In this document: positions 1 through 5,913 of the stretch, piece by piece
How the letters are laid out: each line of letters starts with the position of its first letter
Position numbering within the stretch: position 1 is the stretch's first letter
NCBI GenBank assembly: GCA_947475495.1
Contig: CANJNX010000064.1
Span: 1-5,913, forward strand
Direction: 5' to 3'
Length of the DNA stretch: 5,913 bases
Source of the DNA: Comamonadaceae bacterium
GTDB taxonomy: Bacteria; Pseudomonadota; Gammaproteobacteria; Burkholderiales; Burkholderiaceae_C
Notes under the pieces: model-generated
What the model saw: the letters and a program-made list of their open reading frames with translations, nothing else
What the model was told of the DNA's origin: nothing
Database searches by the model: none
Position numbers and translations under genes: made by a program

Positions 1-273
1 AACCGCATCATTGCCGATGGCGCGGAGATTGTTCGGCGCAACCCGGACATTATTTTCGGTTCGTGGTGTGGCAAAAAATTCCGACCTGAGAATGTTGCTG
101 CGCGTTCTGGGTGGGCAAACGTGGCGGCAGTTCGCATGCAACAGTTGTATGAAATCAAGTCGCCTGACATTTTGCAACCCGGCCCTGCTGCATTAACCGA
201 TGGCGTGAAAAAAATGCACGCCGTGATAATGGCATGGATGGATGCAGACCAACGATCTCGGGAAACAGCGTGA
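1..273 (+). CDS. Cobalamin-binding periplasmic protein, C-terminal fragment (cut by window start)
   Basis: Reading frame 1 is open from the first base to a TGA at 271-273, giving the last 90 residues of a protein whose start lies left of the window. It resembles the C-terminal lobe of cobalamin-type periplasmic binding proteins (PF01497). It begins with the helix and strand read as NRIIADGAEIVRRNPDIIFG, followed by a GSWCGKKF motif near residues 20-27, a KSPDILQPGPAALTDG stretch near residues 56-71, and a final helix. These motifs are typical of proteins annotated as cobalamin-binding in Burkholderiales, from memory of the family. Glu9 of the fragment aligns with the C-lobe glutamate by which E. 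coli BtuF (Glu202) docks on BtuC. Its stop overlaps the GTG start of the next gene. The exact ligand is not shown by the sequence, and another corrinoid such as cobinamide is possible. Confidence 0.82.
   Translation, partial: NRIIADGAEIVRRNPDIIFGSWCGKKFRPENVAARSGWANVAAVRMQQLYEIKSPDILQPGPAALTDGVKKMHAVIMAWMDADQRSRETA
260..263 (+). promoter_or_regulatory. Short ribosome binding site for the btuF GTG start
   Basis: GGGA followed by A lies six bases before GTG 270, inside the end of the preceding gene. No comparable site precedes ATG 234 or GTG 303, so this favours 270 as the start. The match is short and could be chance. Confidence 0.4.
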
Positions 274-1178
274 GCTTTGCTTTTGATACCCAACGCTGTG
301 AAGTGACTTGTTTATTCAAGCCACTGACATCGTGGTGTTTTGCGGTTTGTATTGGGCTGCTGTGCGCAGTGGCGCAGGCTGGCACCATCACCGATGACCG
401 CGGCAACAAGGTCCATTTAGCCCATCCCCCGCAAAGAATAGTGAGTTTGCTCCCTTCGCTGACAGAAACGGTGTGTGCATTAGGACAATGCCAGCGGCTT
501 GTGGGTGTCGATCGGTATTCCAATTTTCCTGAAAGCGTAAGCCGCCTGCCGCAAGTGGGCGGAGGCTTGGATCCGAATATTGAAGCCATTGTTGCTTTGA
601 AGCCGGACGTGGTACTTGTTGCAAGTTCCTCGCGCTCGGCTGACCGTTTGCGTACCTTGGGCTTGGTCGTGGTTTCTTTGGAGCCCAAAACCCATGCGGA
701 TGTCAAACGGGTGATTCAAACTCTTGGCGTTTTGTTAGATGCACCGAATGCAGACAAGGTGTGGAAAGATATTGAAGCGTCTTTGGATGCGGCTGCCAAG
801 TCTCTGTCCCCCAAAGCCCGAGGAATGCGGGTGTATTTCGAAGTCAGCCAGGCGCCCCATGCTGCGGGTGAGGCCTCTTTTATTGGTGAAACCCTCGCCC
901 GACTGGGGGCCAAAAATATTGTTCCCAGTCAACTCGGCCCCTTCCCTCAACTCAATCCAGAATTCATTGTTCGCGCCGACCCCGATGTCATCATGGTGGG
1001 AGACCGCAACTATGTTGGCATGGACAAGCGCCCCGGTTGGGCAGCTATGCGGGCCATGAAAGAAAAGCGTGTGTGTATTTTTGCGTCCACCTTGTCCGAT
1101 GACCTCGTTCGCCCCGGGCCAAGAATGGCCGAAGGCGCGCGCGCCATGGCGAAGTGTCTTGAAAGCAATGCACGGTGA
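270..1178 (+). CDS. btuF: BtuF-like periplasmic cobalamin-binding protein of the B12 ABC importer
   Basis: A 302-residue substrate-binding protein of the PF01497 family that would capture B12 in the periplasm and deliver it to BtuCD. A hydrophobic signal segment (about residues 18-35) ends in AVAQA-G, giving likely cleavage after residue 37. The mature protein starts TITDDRGN, then shows RIVSLLPSLTETVCALG (56-72) and NIEAIVALKPDVV (103-115). A C-lobe follows with FEVSQAPHAAGEASFIGETL and LNPEFIVRADPDVIMVG. Glu105 and Glu231 match the two glutamates (Glu72 and Glu202) with which E. coli BtuF contacts BtuC. The start chosen is GTG 270, which overlaps the previous stop as GTGA and has GGGA six bases upstream. 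GTG 303 would give a tidier 26-residue signal peptide, and ATG 234 lacks a ribosome site and runs deep into the previous gene. The E. coli protein is 266 residues. There is no good lipobox, so it is probably soluble and periplasmic. Confidence 0.88.
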   Translation: MSFAFDTQRCEVTCLFKPLTSWCFAVCIGLLCAVAQAGTITDDRGNKVHLAHPPQRIVSLLPSLTETVCALGQCQRLVGVDRYSNFPESVSRLPQVGGGLDPNIEAIVALKPDVVLVASSSRSADRLRTLGLVVVSLEPKTHADVKRVIQTLGVLLDAPNADKVWKDIEASLDAAAKSLSPKARGMRVYFEVSQAPHAAGEASFIGETLARLGAKNIVPSQLGPFPQLNPEFIVRADPDVIMVGDRNYVGMDKRPGWAAMRAMKEKRVCIFASTLSDDLVRPGPRMAEGARAMAKCLESNAR

Positions 1179-2212
1179 TTACTCCTCAGCTGCACCACCG
1201 AACTACCAACCGCAAACCTTGGGTTTTGGCGGTGGTTCTTATCGTGATCGCTCTGCTGATGGCATTGGTGGGCTTGGGTGTGGGCAGTGCGGGTTTGGCG
1301 TCTGTCATGCAAAACGCCAGTGACCCCGTAGCACACCAAATTATTTGGGACATTCGTCTGCCGCGTACTTTGGGCGCATGGGCAGCTGGTGCCTTGCTTG
1401 CCTTAGCCGGCGCCGTAGCGCAAGGTTTGTTTCGCAACCCCTTGGCAGACCCCTTTTTACTCGGCAGCGCCTCGGGTGCATCGTTTGGTGTGTCGCTGGC
1501 CTTGGCCTTCTTTGGCATCTCCCCCTTGGCAACGGAGTGGTTGATTCGCCTTGGCTTAACCGGCGCTGCCTTTATTGGTGCAGTTGGTGCAGTGTTCCTC
1601 ACCTTGCTCTTGGCCCGTGGGGTTCAGCACACTTTGCGTCTTTTGCTCTCAGGCGTGGTGGTGGGCGTGGTCCTTGGCGCCTTAAGCTCTTTAGTCATGT
1701 TGATGGCCCCCGAGGTTCTCCAAGCGATGCAGGCGTTTTTACTCGGCAGCACCGGTTTTGTGGGCTGGAGTGCATGTCTATTGATGCTGGTGGTTTGGTT
1801 TTTTTCGATGGTCTTGGCGTGGTGGTTTAGTCCCGTGCTTGACGGTTTGGCTTTGGGTGAGGCGACCGCGCAGAGTTTGGGATTGCCTTTGGTGAAAATG
1901 CGCTTGGCTTTGGTCGCGGTGCTTGCGCTGGCAACGGGTGCAGCGGTCGCTCAAACCGGCTTAATTGCTTTTGTGGGTTTGGCAGCGCCGCATTTGGTTC
2001 GCTCCGTGGTCAAAGTCACCCATGGACGACTGGTGTTGCTGTCAAGTTTGATGGGCGGCGCCTTATTGATGGTTGCGGACCTGCTTGCCAGACTCTTGAT
2101 TGCACCCCAAGAATTACCTGTGGGGGTGTTGACTGCGGTGTTAGGTGGTGGGTATTTGTTGTGGTTGATGCACCGCAGCGGCAGCCAAGCCATGGGAGGG
2201 CGTTCGTCATGA
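1175..2212 (+). CDS. btuC: BtuC, cobalamin ABC transporter permease (FecCD family)
   Basis: A 345-residue, very hydrophobic inner-membrane protein of the FecCD/BtuC permease family (E. coli BtuC 326 residues, ten membrane helices). After a short basic N-terminus the first helix spans about residues 16-36. The family signature follows: IRLPRTLGAWAAGALLALAG (60-79), then QGLFRNPLADPFLLGSASGA. The C-terminal half has GLIAFVGLAAPHLVR, then an ARLLIAPQELPVGVLTAVLGG stretch. Arg61, Arg64 and Arg306 sit where E. coli BtuC has Arg56, Arg59 and Arg295, which salt-bridge to BtuF. That mapping is by eye. The gene starts with GTG at 1175 overlapping the btuF stop (GTGA) and has no strong ribosome site of its own, so translational coupling is likely. 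It ends overlapping btuD as ATGA. FecCD permeases also move siderophores and haem; the flanking cob genes argue for corrinoids. Confidence 0.93.
   Translation: MITPQLHHRTTNRKPWVLAVVLIVIALLMALVGLGVGSAGLASVMQNASDPVAHQIIWDIRLPRTLGAWAAGALLALAGAVAQGLFRNPLADPFLLGSASGASFGVSLALAFFGISPLATEWLIRLGLTGAAFIGAVGAVFLTLLLARGVQHTLRLLLSGVVVGVVLGALSSLVMLMAPEVLQAMQAFLLGSTGFVGWSACLLMLVVWFFSMVLAWWFSPVLDGLALGEATAQSLGLPLVKMRLALVAVLALATGAAVAQTGLIAFVGLAAPHLVRSVVKVTHGRLVLLSSLMGGALLMVADLLARLLIAPQELPVGVLTAVLGGGYLLWLMHRSGSQAMGGRSS
2194..2200 (+). promoter_or_regulatory. Strong ribosome binding site for btuD
   Basis: GGGAGGG lies eight bases before ATG 2209, inside the last codons of btuC. It is the best Shine-Dalgarno match among the junctions here and decides the btuD start in favour of 2209 over the in-frame ATG at 2242, which lacks one. 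Confidence 0.72.
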
Positions 2213-3027
2213 ACCTGGCAACCAACACTCAATCGAATCCAATGGCTTTAAGTGCAGAAAACGTCTGTGCAAGTTTGAGCGGAAAGCAAGTGTTGTTTGA
2301 CGTGAATCTAAGCCTCTCGAAGGGCCAATGGACTTGTATCCTTGGCCCCAACGGAGCTGGAAAGTCCACACTGCTCAAAGCATTGGCAGGTGTATTGCCG
2401 CATACCGGGCGTGTATCGCTATTGGGCCAACCTATCGAATCCTTCGCTCCCCGGGTTCGCGCTCAGCAGTTGGCCTGGCTGGGGCAAAACGAGGCCACAG
2501 CAGATGATCTCACCGTTTTAGATGTGGTGATGCTCGGGCGCCTTCCGCACCAAGCGTGGCTTGCCCCGCCCAACGAGAAAGATTGGAAAGCTGTTGAACG
2601 TGCGTTGCGCTATACCCAAGCCTGGGACTGGCGCAACCGTCCTTTAGGGCAACTTTCGGGTGGTGAGCGTCAGCGGGTTCTTTTGGCCAGGGCCTTGGCA
2701 GTTGAGGCTCAGGTTTTGCTTATGGATGAACCGCTTGCCAATTTAGATCCGCCGCACCAAGGCGATTGGTTGTGCGTGGTGGAAGACCTTATTGCGCATG
2801 GTACGACGGTCGTTAGCGTGTTGCACGAAATAAGCATTGCGCTGCATGCCGACGCTTTGGTGGTGATGCGTGAGGGTCGTATCACACACCATGGCCTCAC
2901 CCATGAAGCCGCAAGCCATGAAGCCGTGAAGGCAGCGTTTGATCACCGCATTGCGATACATGCGGTCGGCGACCAATGGGTGGCTTTACCCGACTTGCAA
3001 TCCCAACCTGGTTTGCCCCCTCATTAA
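2209..3027 (+). CDS. btuD: BtuD, cobalamin ABC transporter ATP-binding protein
   Basis: A 272-residue ABC ATPase that would power B12 import by the BtuC dimer on the cytoplasmic side. All nucleotide-binding motifs are intact: Walker A GPNGAGKST at residues 46-54, signature LSGGERQR beginning at 149, Walker B VLLMDEP with Asp173 and catalytic Glu174, a D-loop ANLD, and the switch histidine His206 in VLHEIS. The first 12 or so residues are an extension before the conserved nucleotide-binding core. E. coli BtuD is 249 residues, and much of the extra length lies at the two ends. The C-terminal tail carries a small duplicated THEA/SHEA segment. The gene begins with an ATGA overlap onto btuC and has a strong ribosome site, so it may be translated more than its upstream partners, though each importer needs two copies of both BtuC and BtuD. 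The motifs alone would fit a haem or siderophore ATPase (HmuV/FecE type); the neighbours give the substrate. Confidence 0.93.
   Translation: MNLATNTQSNPMALSAENVCASLSGKQVLFDVNLSLSKGQWTCILGPNGAGKSTLLKALAGVLPHTGRVSLLGQPIESFAPRVRAQQLAWLGQNEATADDLTVLDVVMLGRLPHQAWLAPPNEKDWKAVERALRYTQAWDWRNRPLGQLSGGERQRVLLARALAVEAQVLLMDEPLANLDPPHQGDWLCVVEDLIAHGTTVVSVLHEISIALHADALVVMREGRITHHGLTHEAASHEAVKAAFDHRIAIHAVGDQWVALPDLQSQPGLPPH
2901..2930 (+). repeat. Two-copy 15-base tandem repeat inside btuD
   Basis: CCATGAAGCCGCAAG at 2901-2915 is followed directly by CCATGAAGCCGTGAA at 2916-2930, with the first 11 bases identical. It keeps the reading frame and encodes the paired HEAAS/HEAVK segment in the tail of the ATPase, so it looks like a small in-frame duplication that has begun to diverge. 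Confidence 0.55.
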
Positions 3028-3039
3028 CACGCTGTTTGT

Positions 3040-4131
3040 ATGACTACTCACTTTATTCCCGCCATTGATAACTTGCACAACGTGGCGTTTCGCCAAAGTT
3101 TGCAACACAAAATGGACACCAAAACCAAGCCCTTGGGTTCGCTAGGACGTTTGGAAGTGTTGGCACTGCAAATCGGTGAAATTTTGGGTTCGCAAGACCC
3201 CGTTTTGTCGCAACCGCAAATGGTGGTTTTTGCGGGAGACCATGGCCTGACTGCACGGGGAATCTCTGCTTTTCCAAGCGATGTGAGTTGGCAAATGGTT
3301 GAGAATTTTCTGGCCGGTGGCGCAGCGGTCAGTGTGCTGGCCAAGCAAAACGGTATTGCTTTGACGGTGGTGGACTGCGGTGTGAATCACGATTTTCTAG
3401 CCGGATTACCCGCTGGAGCAACGCGCCCTGGTTTGTTGGTTCGAAAAGTGCCAGGGGCAGAACAAGGAACTGCAGATTCGTCCGCGCAAACCGCAATGAC
3501 AAGCGCCCAATGCGAAGCGGCTATGACCAACGGGCAAGGGATTGTGAAGGGCTTGCCAGGCAATGCATTGCTGCTAGGTGAAATGGGCATTGGCAATACC
3601 TCGGCGGCTTCTATGCTTTTATCGCGCTTGGCAGGGCTCGATATCGCTCAATGCACTGGCGCAGGTACAGGTTTAGACGCACTGGCAGTTGTGCGCAAAA
3701 CAGACATCTTGCGTGAGGTTTTGACATTTCACGCACAAGCACAAGCACCGCTGGACGCATTGGCCGCATTCGGTGGTTTTGAAATTGCGACCATGGTGGG
3801 TGCGGTTATGCAGGCGGCGTCAGAGCGCCGCGTGATTGTGGTCGATGGTTTTATTGCCACGTCTGCAGTCTTGGTTGCCCATGCTTTGGAGCCCTTGGTG
3901 TTGCAGCGCTGTGTGTTTGCGCACCGCTCTGGCGAGCGCGGGCATGAGTTCATGTTGCAACACTTAGGTGTTCAAGCCCTGCTGGATTTAGGCTTGCGCT
4001 TAGGTGAAGGCTCAGGCGCAGCGCTGGCGTGGCCCTTGTTGCAGTCAGCCTGCAGCATTTTGCGAGAAATGGCGAGTTTTGAGGCGGCTGGTGTGTCTGA
4101 GAAATCGGAGATGGTGTCTGTCAAGCCATGA
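3040..4131 (+). CDS. cobT: CobT, nicotinate-nucleotide--dimethylbenzimidazole phosphoribosyltransferase
   Basis: A 363-residue cytoplasmic enzyme (Salmonella CobT 356) that transfers phosphoribose from nicotinate mononucleotide to 5,6-dimethylbenzimidazole, giving alpha-ribazole 5'-phosphate, the lower-ligand nucleotide of B12. Visible family motifs in order: TKPLGSLGRLE (29-39), FAGDHGL (64-70), GEMGIGNTSAAS beginning at 180, a TGAGTGLD segment, a VDGFIATSA segment, and LGEGSGAALA. Glu323 in this last motif corresponds to the catalytic base Glu317 of Salmonella CobT. The ATG at 3040 is supported because the family's usual N-terminal helix before KPLGSLGRLE is present. It follows btuD by 12 bases, the largest gap in the run, and I see no Shine-Dalgarno sequence there. 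The protein is complete with all key motifs. The base it prefers in vivo cannot be read from sequence. Confidence 0.96.
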   Translation: MTTHFIPAIDNLHNVAFRQSLQHKMDTKTKPLGSLGRLEVLALQIGEILGSQDPVLSQPQMVVFAGDHGLTARGISAFPSDVSWQMVENFLAGGAAVSVLAKQNGIALTVVDCGVNHDFLAGLPAGATRPGLLVRKVPGAEQGTADSSAQTAMTSAQCEAAMTNGQGIVKGLPGNALLLGEMGIGNTSAASMLLSRLAGLDIAQCTGAGTGLDALAVVRKTDILREVLTFHAQAQAPLDALAAFGGFEIATMVGAVMQAASERRVIVVDGFIATSAVLVAHALEPLVLQRCVFAHRSGERGHEFMLQHLGVQALLDLGLRLGEGSGAALAWPLLQSACSILREMASFEAAGVSEKSEMVSVKP

Positions 4132-4943
4132 CTGCGCTTCGCCACTTTCTGATTGCACTGCAATTTTTTACCCGGATTCCTGTCACCGGGCGATTGGCGG
4201 ACTGGGTCGGGTTTAGCCCTGCGATGCTGCGCGCCAGTGCGGCGTACTTTCCTGTCGTAGGCGTGGTTGTTGGCGCCATCGTGACTTTGCTCACCGCGGC
4301 GCTTTTGGCTTTGCTCCCAACGCCGTATGCACCTTTGGTCGCTGCAGTTTTGGGAACAGCAGCAAGTGTGTGGATCACGGGCGCTTTTCATGAAGACGGT
4401 TTGGCCGATGTGGCCGATGGCTTGGGCGGAAGCTACGACCGCGAGCGTGCCTTGATCATCATGAAGGATTCACGCGTGGGTGCTTTTGGGGCCATCGCCA
4501 TTGTTTTGGCTTTGCTGGCCAAGGTGGCTTTGTTGGCTTTGATTGGCTCAGTGAGCAGCGTTGGAATGTGTGCGGCCTTGATGGGTGGGCATGTGGTCTC
4601 GCGCATGTGGCCCTTGTTTGTGATTCGCTTATTGCCCCATGTAGGTGATGACGCGGGCTCCAAGTCCAAGCCTTTGGCCGATCAAATTTCCATCCCGAGT
4701 TTGGCCTTGGCTGCTGTGTTTTGCGATGTGGCCTTGGGCTTAGGCATCTGGTTTTTCCCCGTGGCTTGGGAGGTTTGGGCCATAGCATTACTGGGCTCGG
4801 CGATGGCTTTTTGGCGCGCTTGGCGCTTGTTTGCGCGTCGCTTGCAGGGATTCACGGGCGACTGTTTGGGAACGACTCAGCAGGTCAGCGAGTTGGCTTT
4901 TTACCTGGGATGGGCTTTGGCCTTGGGCTGGATGGTTCGCTGA
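4128..4943 (+). CDS. cobS: CobS, adenosylcobinamide-GDP ribazoletransferase (cobalamin synthase)
   Basis: A 271-residue polytopic inner-membrane enzyme (E. coli 247) that joins adenosylcobinamide-GDP to alpha-ribazole phosphate, completing the nucleotide loop of B12. The N-terminus carries the family's FLIALQFFTRIPV (7-19). The metal-binding acidic motif FHEDGLADVADGLGG spans 87-101, with Glu89, Asp90, Asp94 and Asp97, and is followed by MKDSRVGAFG at 112-121. Several alanine/leucine-rich membrane helices are visible (around 40-65, 68-85, 120-145 and in the last third). ATG 4128 overlaps the cobT stop as ATGA. No close ribosome site is visible, which fits translation coupled to cobT. CobT makes one of its substrates and CobC acts on its product, so the neighbours form a direct metabolic chain. 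Nothing looks broken. Confidence 0.96.
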   Translation: MTALRHFLIALQFFTRIPVTGRLADWVGFSPAMLRASAAYFPVVGVVVGAIVTLLTAALLALLPTPYAPLVAAVLGTAASVWITGAFHEDGLADVADGLGGSYDRERALIIMKDSRVGAFGAIAIVLALLAKVALLALIGSVSSVGMCAALMGGHVVSRMWPLFVIRLLPHVGDDAGSKSKPLADQISIPSLALAAVFCDVALGLGIWFFPVAWEVWAIALLGSAMAFWRAWRLFARRLQGFTGDCLGTTQQVSELAFYLGWALALGWMVR

Positions 4944-4944
4944 C

Positions 4945-5493
4945 ATGGCCTTGTGGATCGTGCGTCACGCCAAGCCGCTGATTGAGCCAGGCATTTGTTA
5001 CGGCGCTCTGGACTTGGAAGCAGATGCAAGTGCAACATTAGCTTCGGCCACAGCTTTGGCGCAAGTTTTGCCAAACGGCCTGAAGGTAGACGTTTCCCCA
5101 CTTCGACGCTGCCAACAACTCCAAGTGGCCTTACAAAGCCTTCGAACCGATTTGGTTTTCACTTTGGAGCCACGCTTGGTGGAGATGCATTTTGGGGTGT
5201 GGGAGGGAATAGCTTGGGATGCCATCGATCCTCAGGCCTTGCGCGCTTGGACCGACGATTTTGGCAGCCACCGATTCGGGGGGGTGGAAAGCACCAACAG
5301 CGTTCTGCAGCGTGTGGCTGAGGTCTGGGATCAAGCCTTGCGCAGTTCAGCGCAGGACCAGGTTTGGATCACCCACGCCGGCGTCGCCCGCGCAGCCGAT
5401 TTGATTTCCAAAGGTATTCGAGAAGTCAGCGATGCCAGCCAATGGCCGAAGCACGCGCCTGCTTATGGGGAGTGGGTTACTTTGGACTTGTAG
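4945..5493 (+). CDS. cobC: CobC-like histidine phosphatase (alpha-ribazole phosphatase)
   Basis: A 182-residue member of the histidine phosphatase (phosphoglycerate mutase-like) superfamily. The N-terminal WIVRHAKP gives Arg7 and the phospho-accepting His8. SPLRRC at 51-56 supplies further phosphate-pocket arginines. EMHFGVWEG begins at Glu80, the likely proton donor, and THAGVAR contains the second histidine, His144. The family removes phosphate from alpha-ribazole phosphate or adenosylcobalamin phosphate. The sequence alone only fixes the superfamily; the cobC call rests on its place one base after cobS. E. coli CobC is about 20 residues longer. ATG 4945 puts RHA at the usual distance from the N-terminus, so an upstream in-frame start within cobS is unlikely. 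Its last 10 codons overlap the opposing nth gene. Confidence 0.88.
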   Translation: MALWIVRHAKPLIEPGICYGALDLEADASATLASATALAQVLPNGLKVDVSPLRRCQQLQVALQSLRTDLVFTLEPRLVEMHFGVWEGIAWDAIDPQALRAWTDDFGSHRFGGVESTNSVLQRVAEVWDQALRSSAQDQVWITHAGVARAADLISKGIREVSDASQWPKHAPAYGEWVTLDL

Positions 5494-5913
5494 CCACAAA
5501 CCGAAGCAACGGAACACTTCCAACACATGGGCTTGCGGGCCTGACACACATAACGGCCATGCAAAATCAGCCAATGGTGGGCGTCGACCAGGTATTTCGC
5601 AGGAATACGTTTGAGCAGTTTGCGCTCCACATCCAGCGGTGTTTTACCTGTCGCCAAGCCGGTTCGGTTGCCCAGGCGAAACAAGTGCGTGTCTACGGCC
5701 ATGGTCGGTTCACCAAAGGCCACATTCAAAACCACATTCGCTGTCTTGCGGCCTACGCCTGGGAGGGCTTCCAGTTCTGGACGGGTACGTGGCACCTTTC
5801 CTCCATGCAAATCCACCAGCATCCGGCAAGTTTGATGCAAATGCCGGGCTTTGCTGCGAAAGAGACCGATGGTCTTGATGTGGTTTTCCAGGCCTTGTAA
5901 ACCCAAGCCCAAC
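5463..5913 (-). CDS. nth: Endonuclease III, C-terminal part (N-terminus beyond the window end)
   Basis: The last 149 or so residues of a DNA glycosylase/AP lyase that removes oxidised pyrimidines in base excision repair. It reads from the right edge leftward to a stop at 5463-5465. The helix-hairpin-helix motif LEALPGVGRKTANVVLN is intact, with catalytic Lys56 (fragment numbering, E. coli Lys120). Asp74 in AVDTHLFR matches E. coli Asp138. The tail has the four-cysteine iron-sulphur cluster spaced C-X6-C-X2-C-X5-C at 123, 130, 133 and 139. Both the Lys-Asp spacing of 18 and the Lys-to-first-Cys spacing of 67 equal those of the E. coli enzyme. About 70 N-terminal residues are missing off the edge. 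The TTG at 5912 is an internal leucine, not a start. The gene is functionally unrelated to the B12 genes and converges on them, overlapping cobC by 31 bases. Confidence 0.95.
   Translation of the reverse strand, partial: LGLGLQGLENHIKTIGLFRSKARHLHQTCRMLVDLHGGKVPRTRPELEALPGVGRKTANVVLNVAFGEPTMAVDTHLFRLGNRTGLATGKTPLDVERKLLKRIPAKYLVDAHHWLILHGRYVCQARKPMCWKCSVASVCGYKSKVTHSP

Noticed and set aside
259..330. Possible cobalamin riboswitch (GGGAAA followed later by GCCACTG)
   Set aside because: These short matches are in coding sequence, and I find no B12-box consensus or paired-stem arrangement. A riboswitch would be expected ahead of the operon, left of the window.
321..383. Lipoprotein signal in the BtuF-like protein
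   Set aside because: The leader cysteines are preceded by residues such as VC and LC that do not fit a lipobox, whereas AVAQA-G is a good signal peptidase I site.
155..706. A 183-codon open frame on the - strand across btuF
   Set aside because: It lies wholly opposite a well-supported gene, shows no recognisable motif, and has low-complexity basic/serine composition typical of an antisense shadow.
3972..4391. A 139-codon - strand open frame across the cobT-cobS junction
   Set aside because: Both + strand genes there are complete with catalytic motifs; the antisense frame is arginine/serine-rich with no motif.
5484..5510. Transcription terminator after cobC (TTGT/ACAA around the stop)
   Set aside because: The stem is only about four base pairs with no GC-rich arm and no T-run, so it is not a credible intrinsic terminator.
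5364..5900. A 178-codon + strand open frame opposite nth
   Set aside because: The - strand encodes endonuclease III with every catalytic and cluster residue in place; the + frame has no family features.

Overview
The window is a compact piece of a bacterial chromosome carrying most of a vitamin B12 (cobalamin) import and nucleotide-loop assembly operon on the + strand, with the 3' end of a DNA-repair gene converging on it from the - strand. The cobalamin-binding proteins resemble those of Burkholderiales (for example Comamonadaceae). Together with moderately high GC, heavy use of TTG for leucine, GTG starts and tightly overlapping genes, this suggests a betaproteobacterium. That placement rests on remembered family resemblance, not on a search.

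Layout: positions 1-273 hold the C-terminal end of a periplasmic cobalamin-binding protein. Then come a complete second cobalamin-binding protein (btuF-like, 270-1178), the membrane permease btuC (1175-2212) and the ATPase btuD (2209-3027), which together form a B12 ABC importer. After a 12-base gap follow cobT (3040-4131), cobS (4128-4943) and cobC (4945-5493), the late enzymes that activate the lower-ligand base and join it to adenosylcobinamide-GDP. On the - strand, nth (endonuclease III, from 5463 through the right edge) is cut at its N-terminal side by the window end, and its tail overlaps the tail of cobC by 31 bases.

The genes work as a salvage route. A periplasmic protein captures cobalamin or a precursor such as cobinamide and BtuCD imports it. 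CobT makes alpha-ribazole phosphate from dimethylbenzimidazole and nicotinate mononucleotide, CobS condenses this with adenosylcobinamide-GDP, and CobC removes the phosphate. The kinase/guanylyltransferase that makes adenosylcobinamide-GDP (CobU/CobP) is not in the window and would have to lie upstream or elsewhere.

Four of the six + strand junctions are 4-base GTGA or ATGA overlaps, so this looks like one translationally coupled transcript. Its promoter, and any cobalamin riboswitch, would lie left of the window. There is no gene-free stretch longer than 12 bases. I see no RNA genes, mobile elements or CRISPR arrays, and no previously undescribed system. The most interesting points are the tandem pair of binding proteins in front of one importer and the convergent overlap of cobC and nth.
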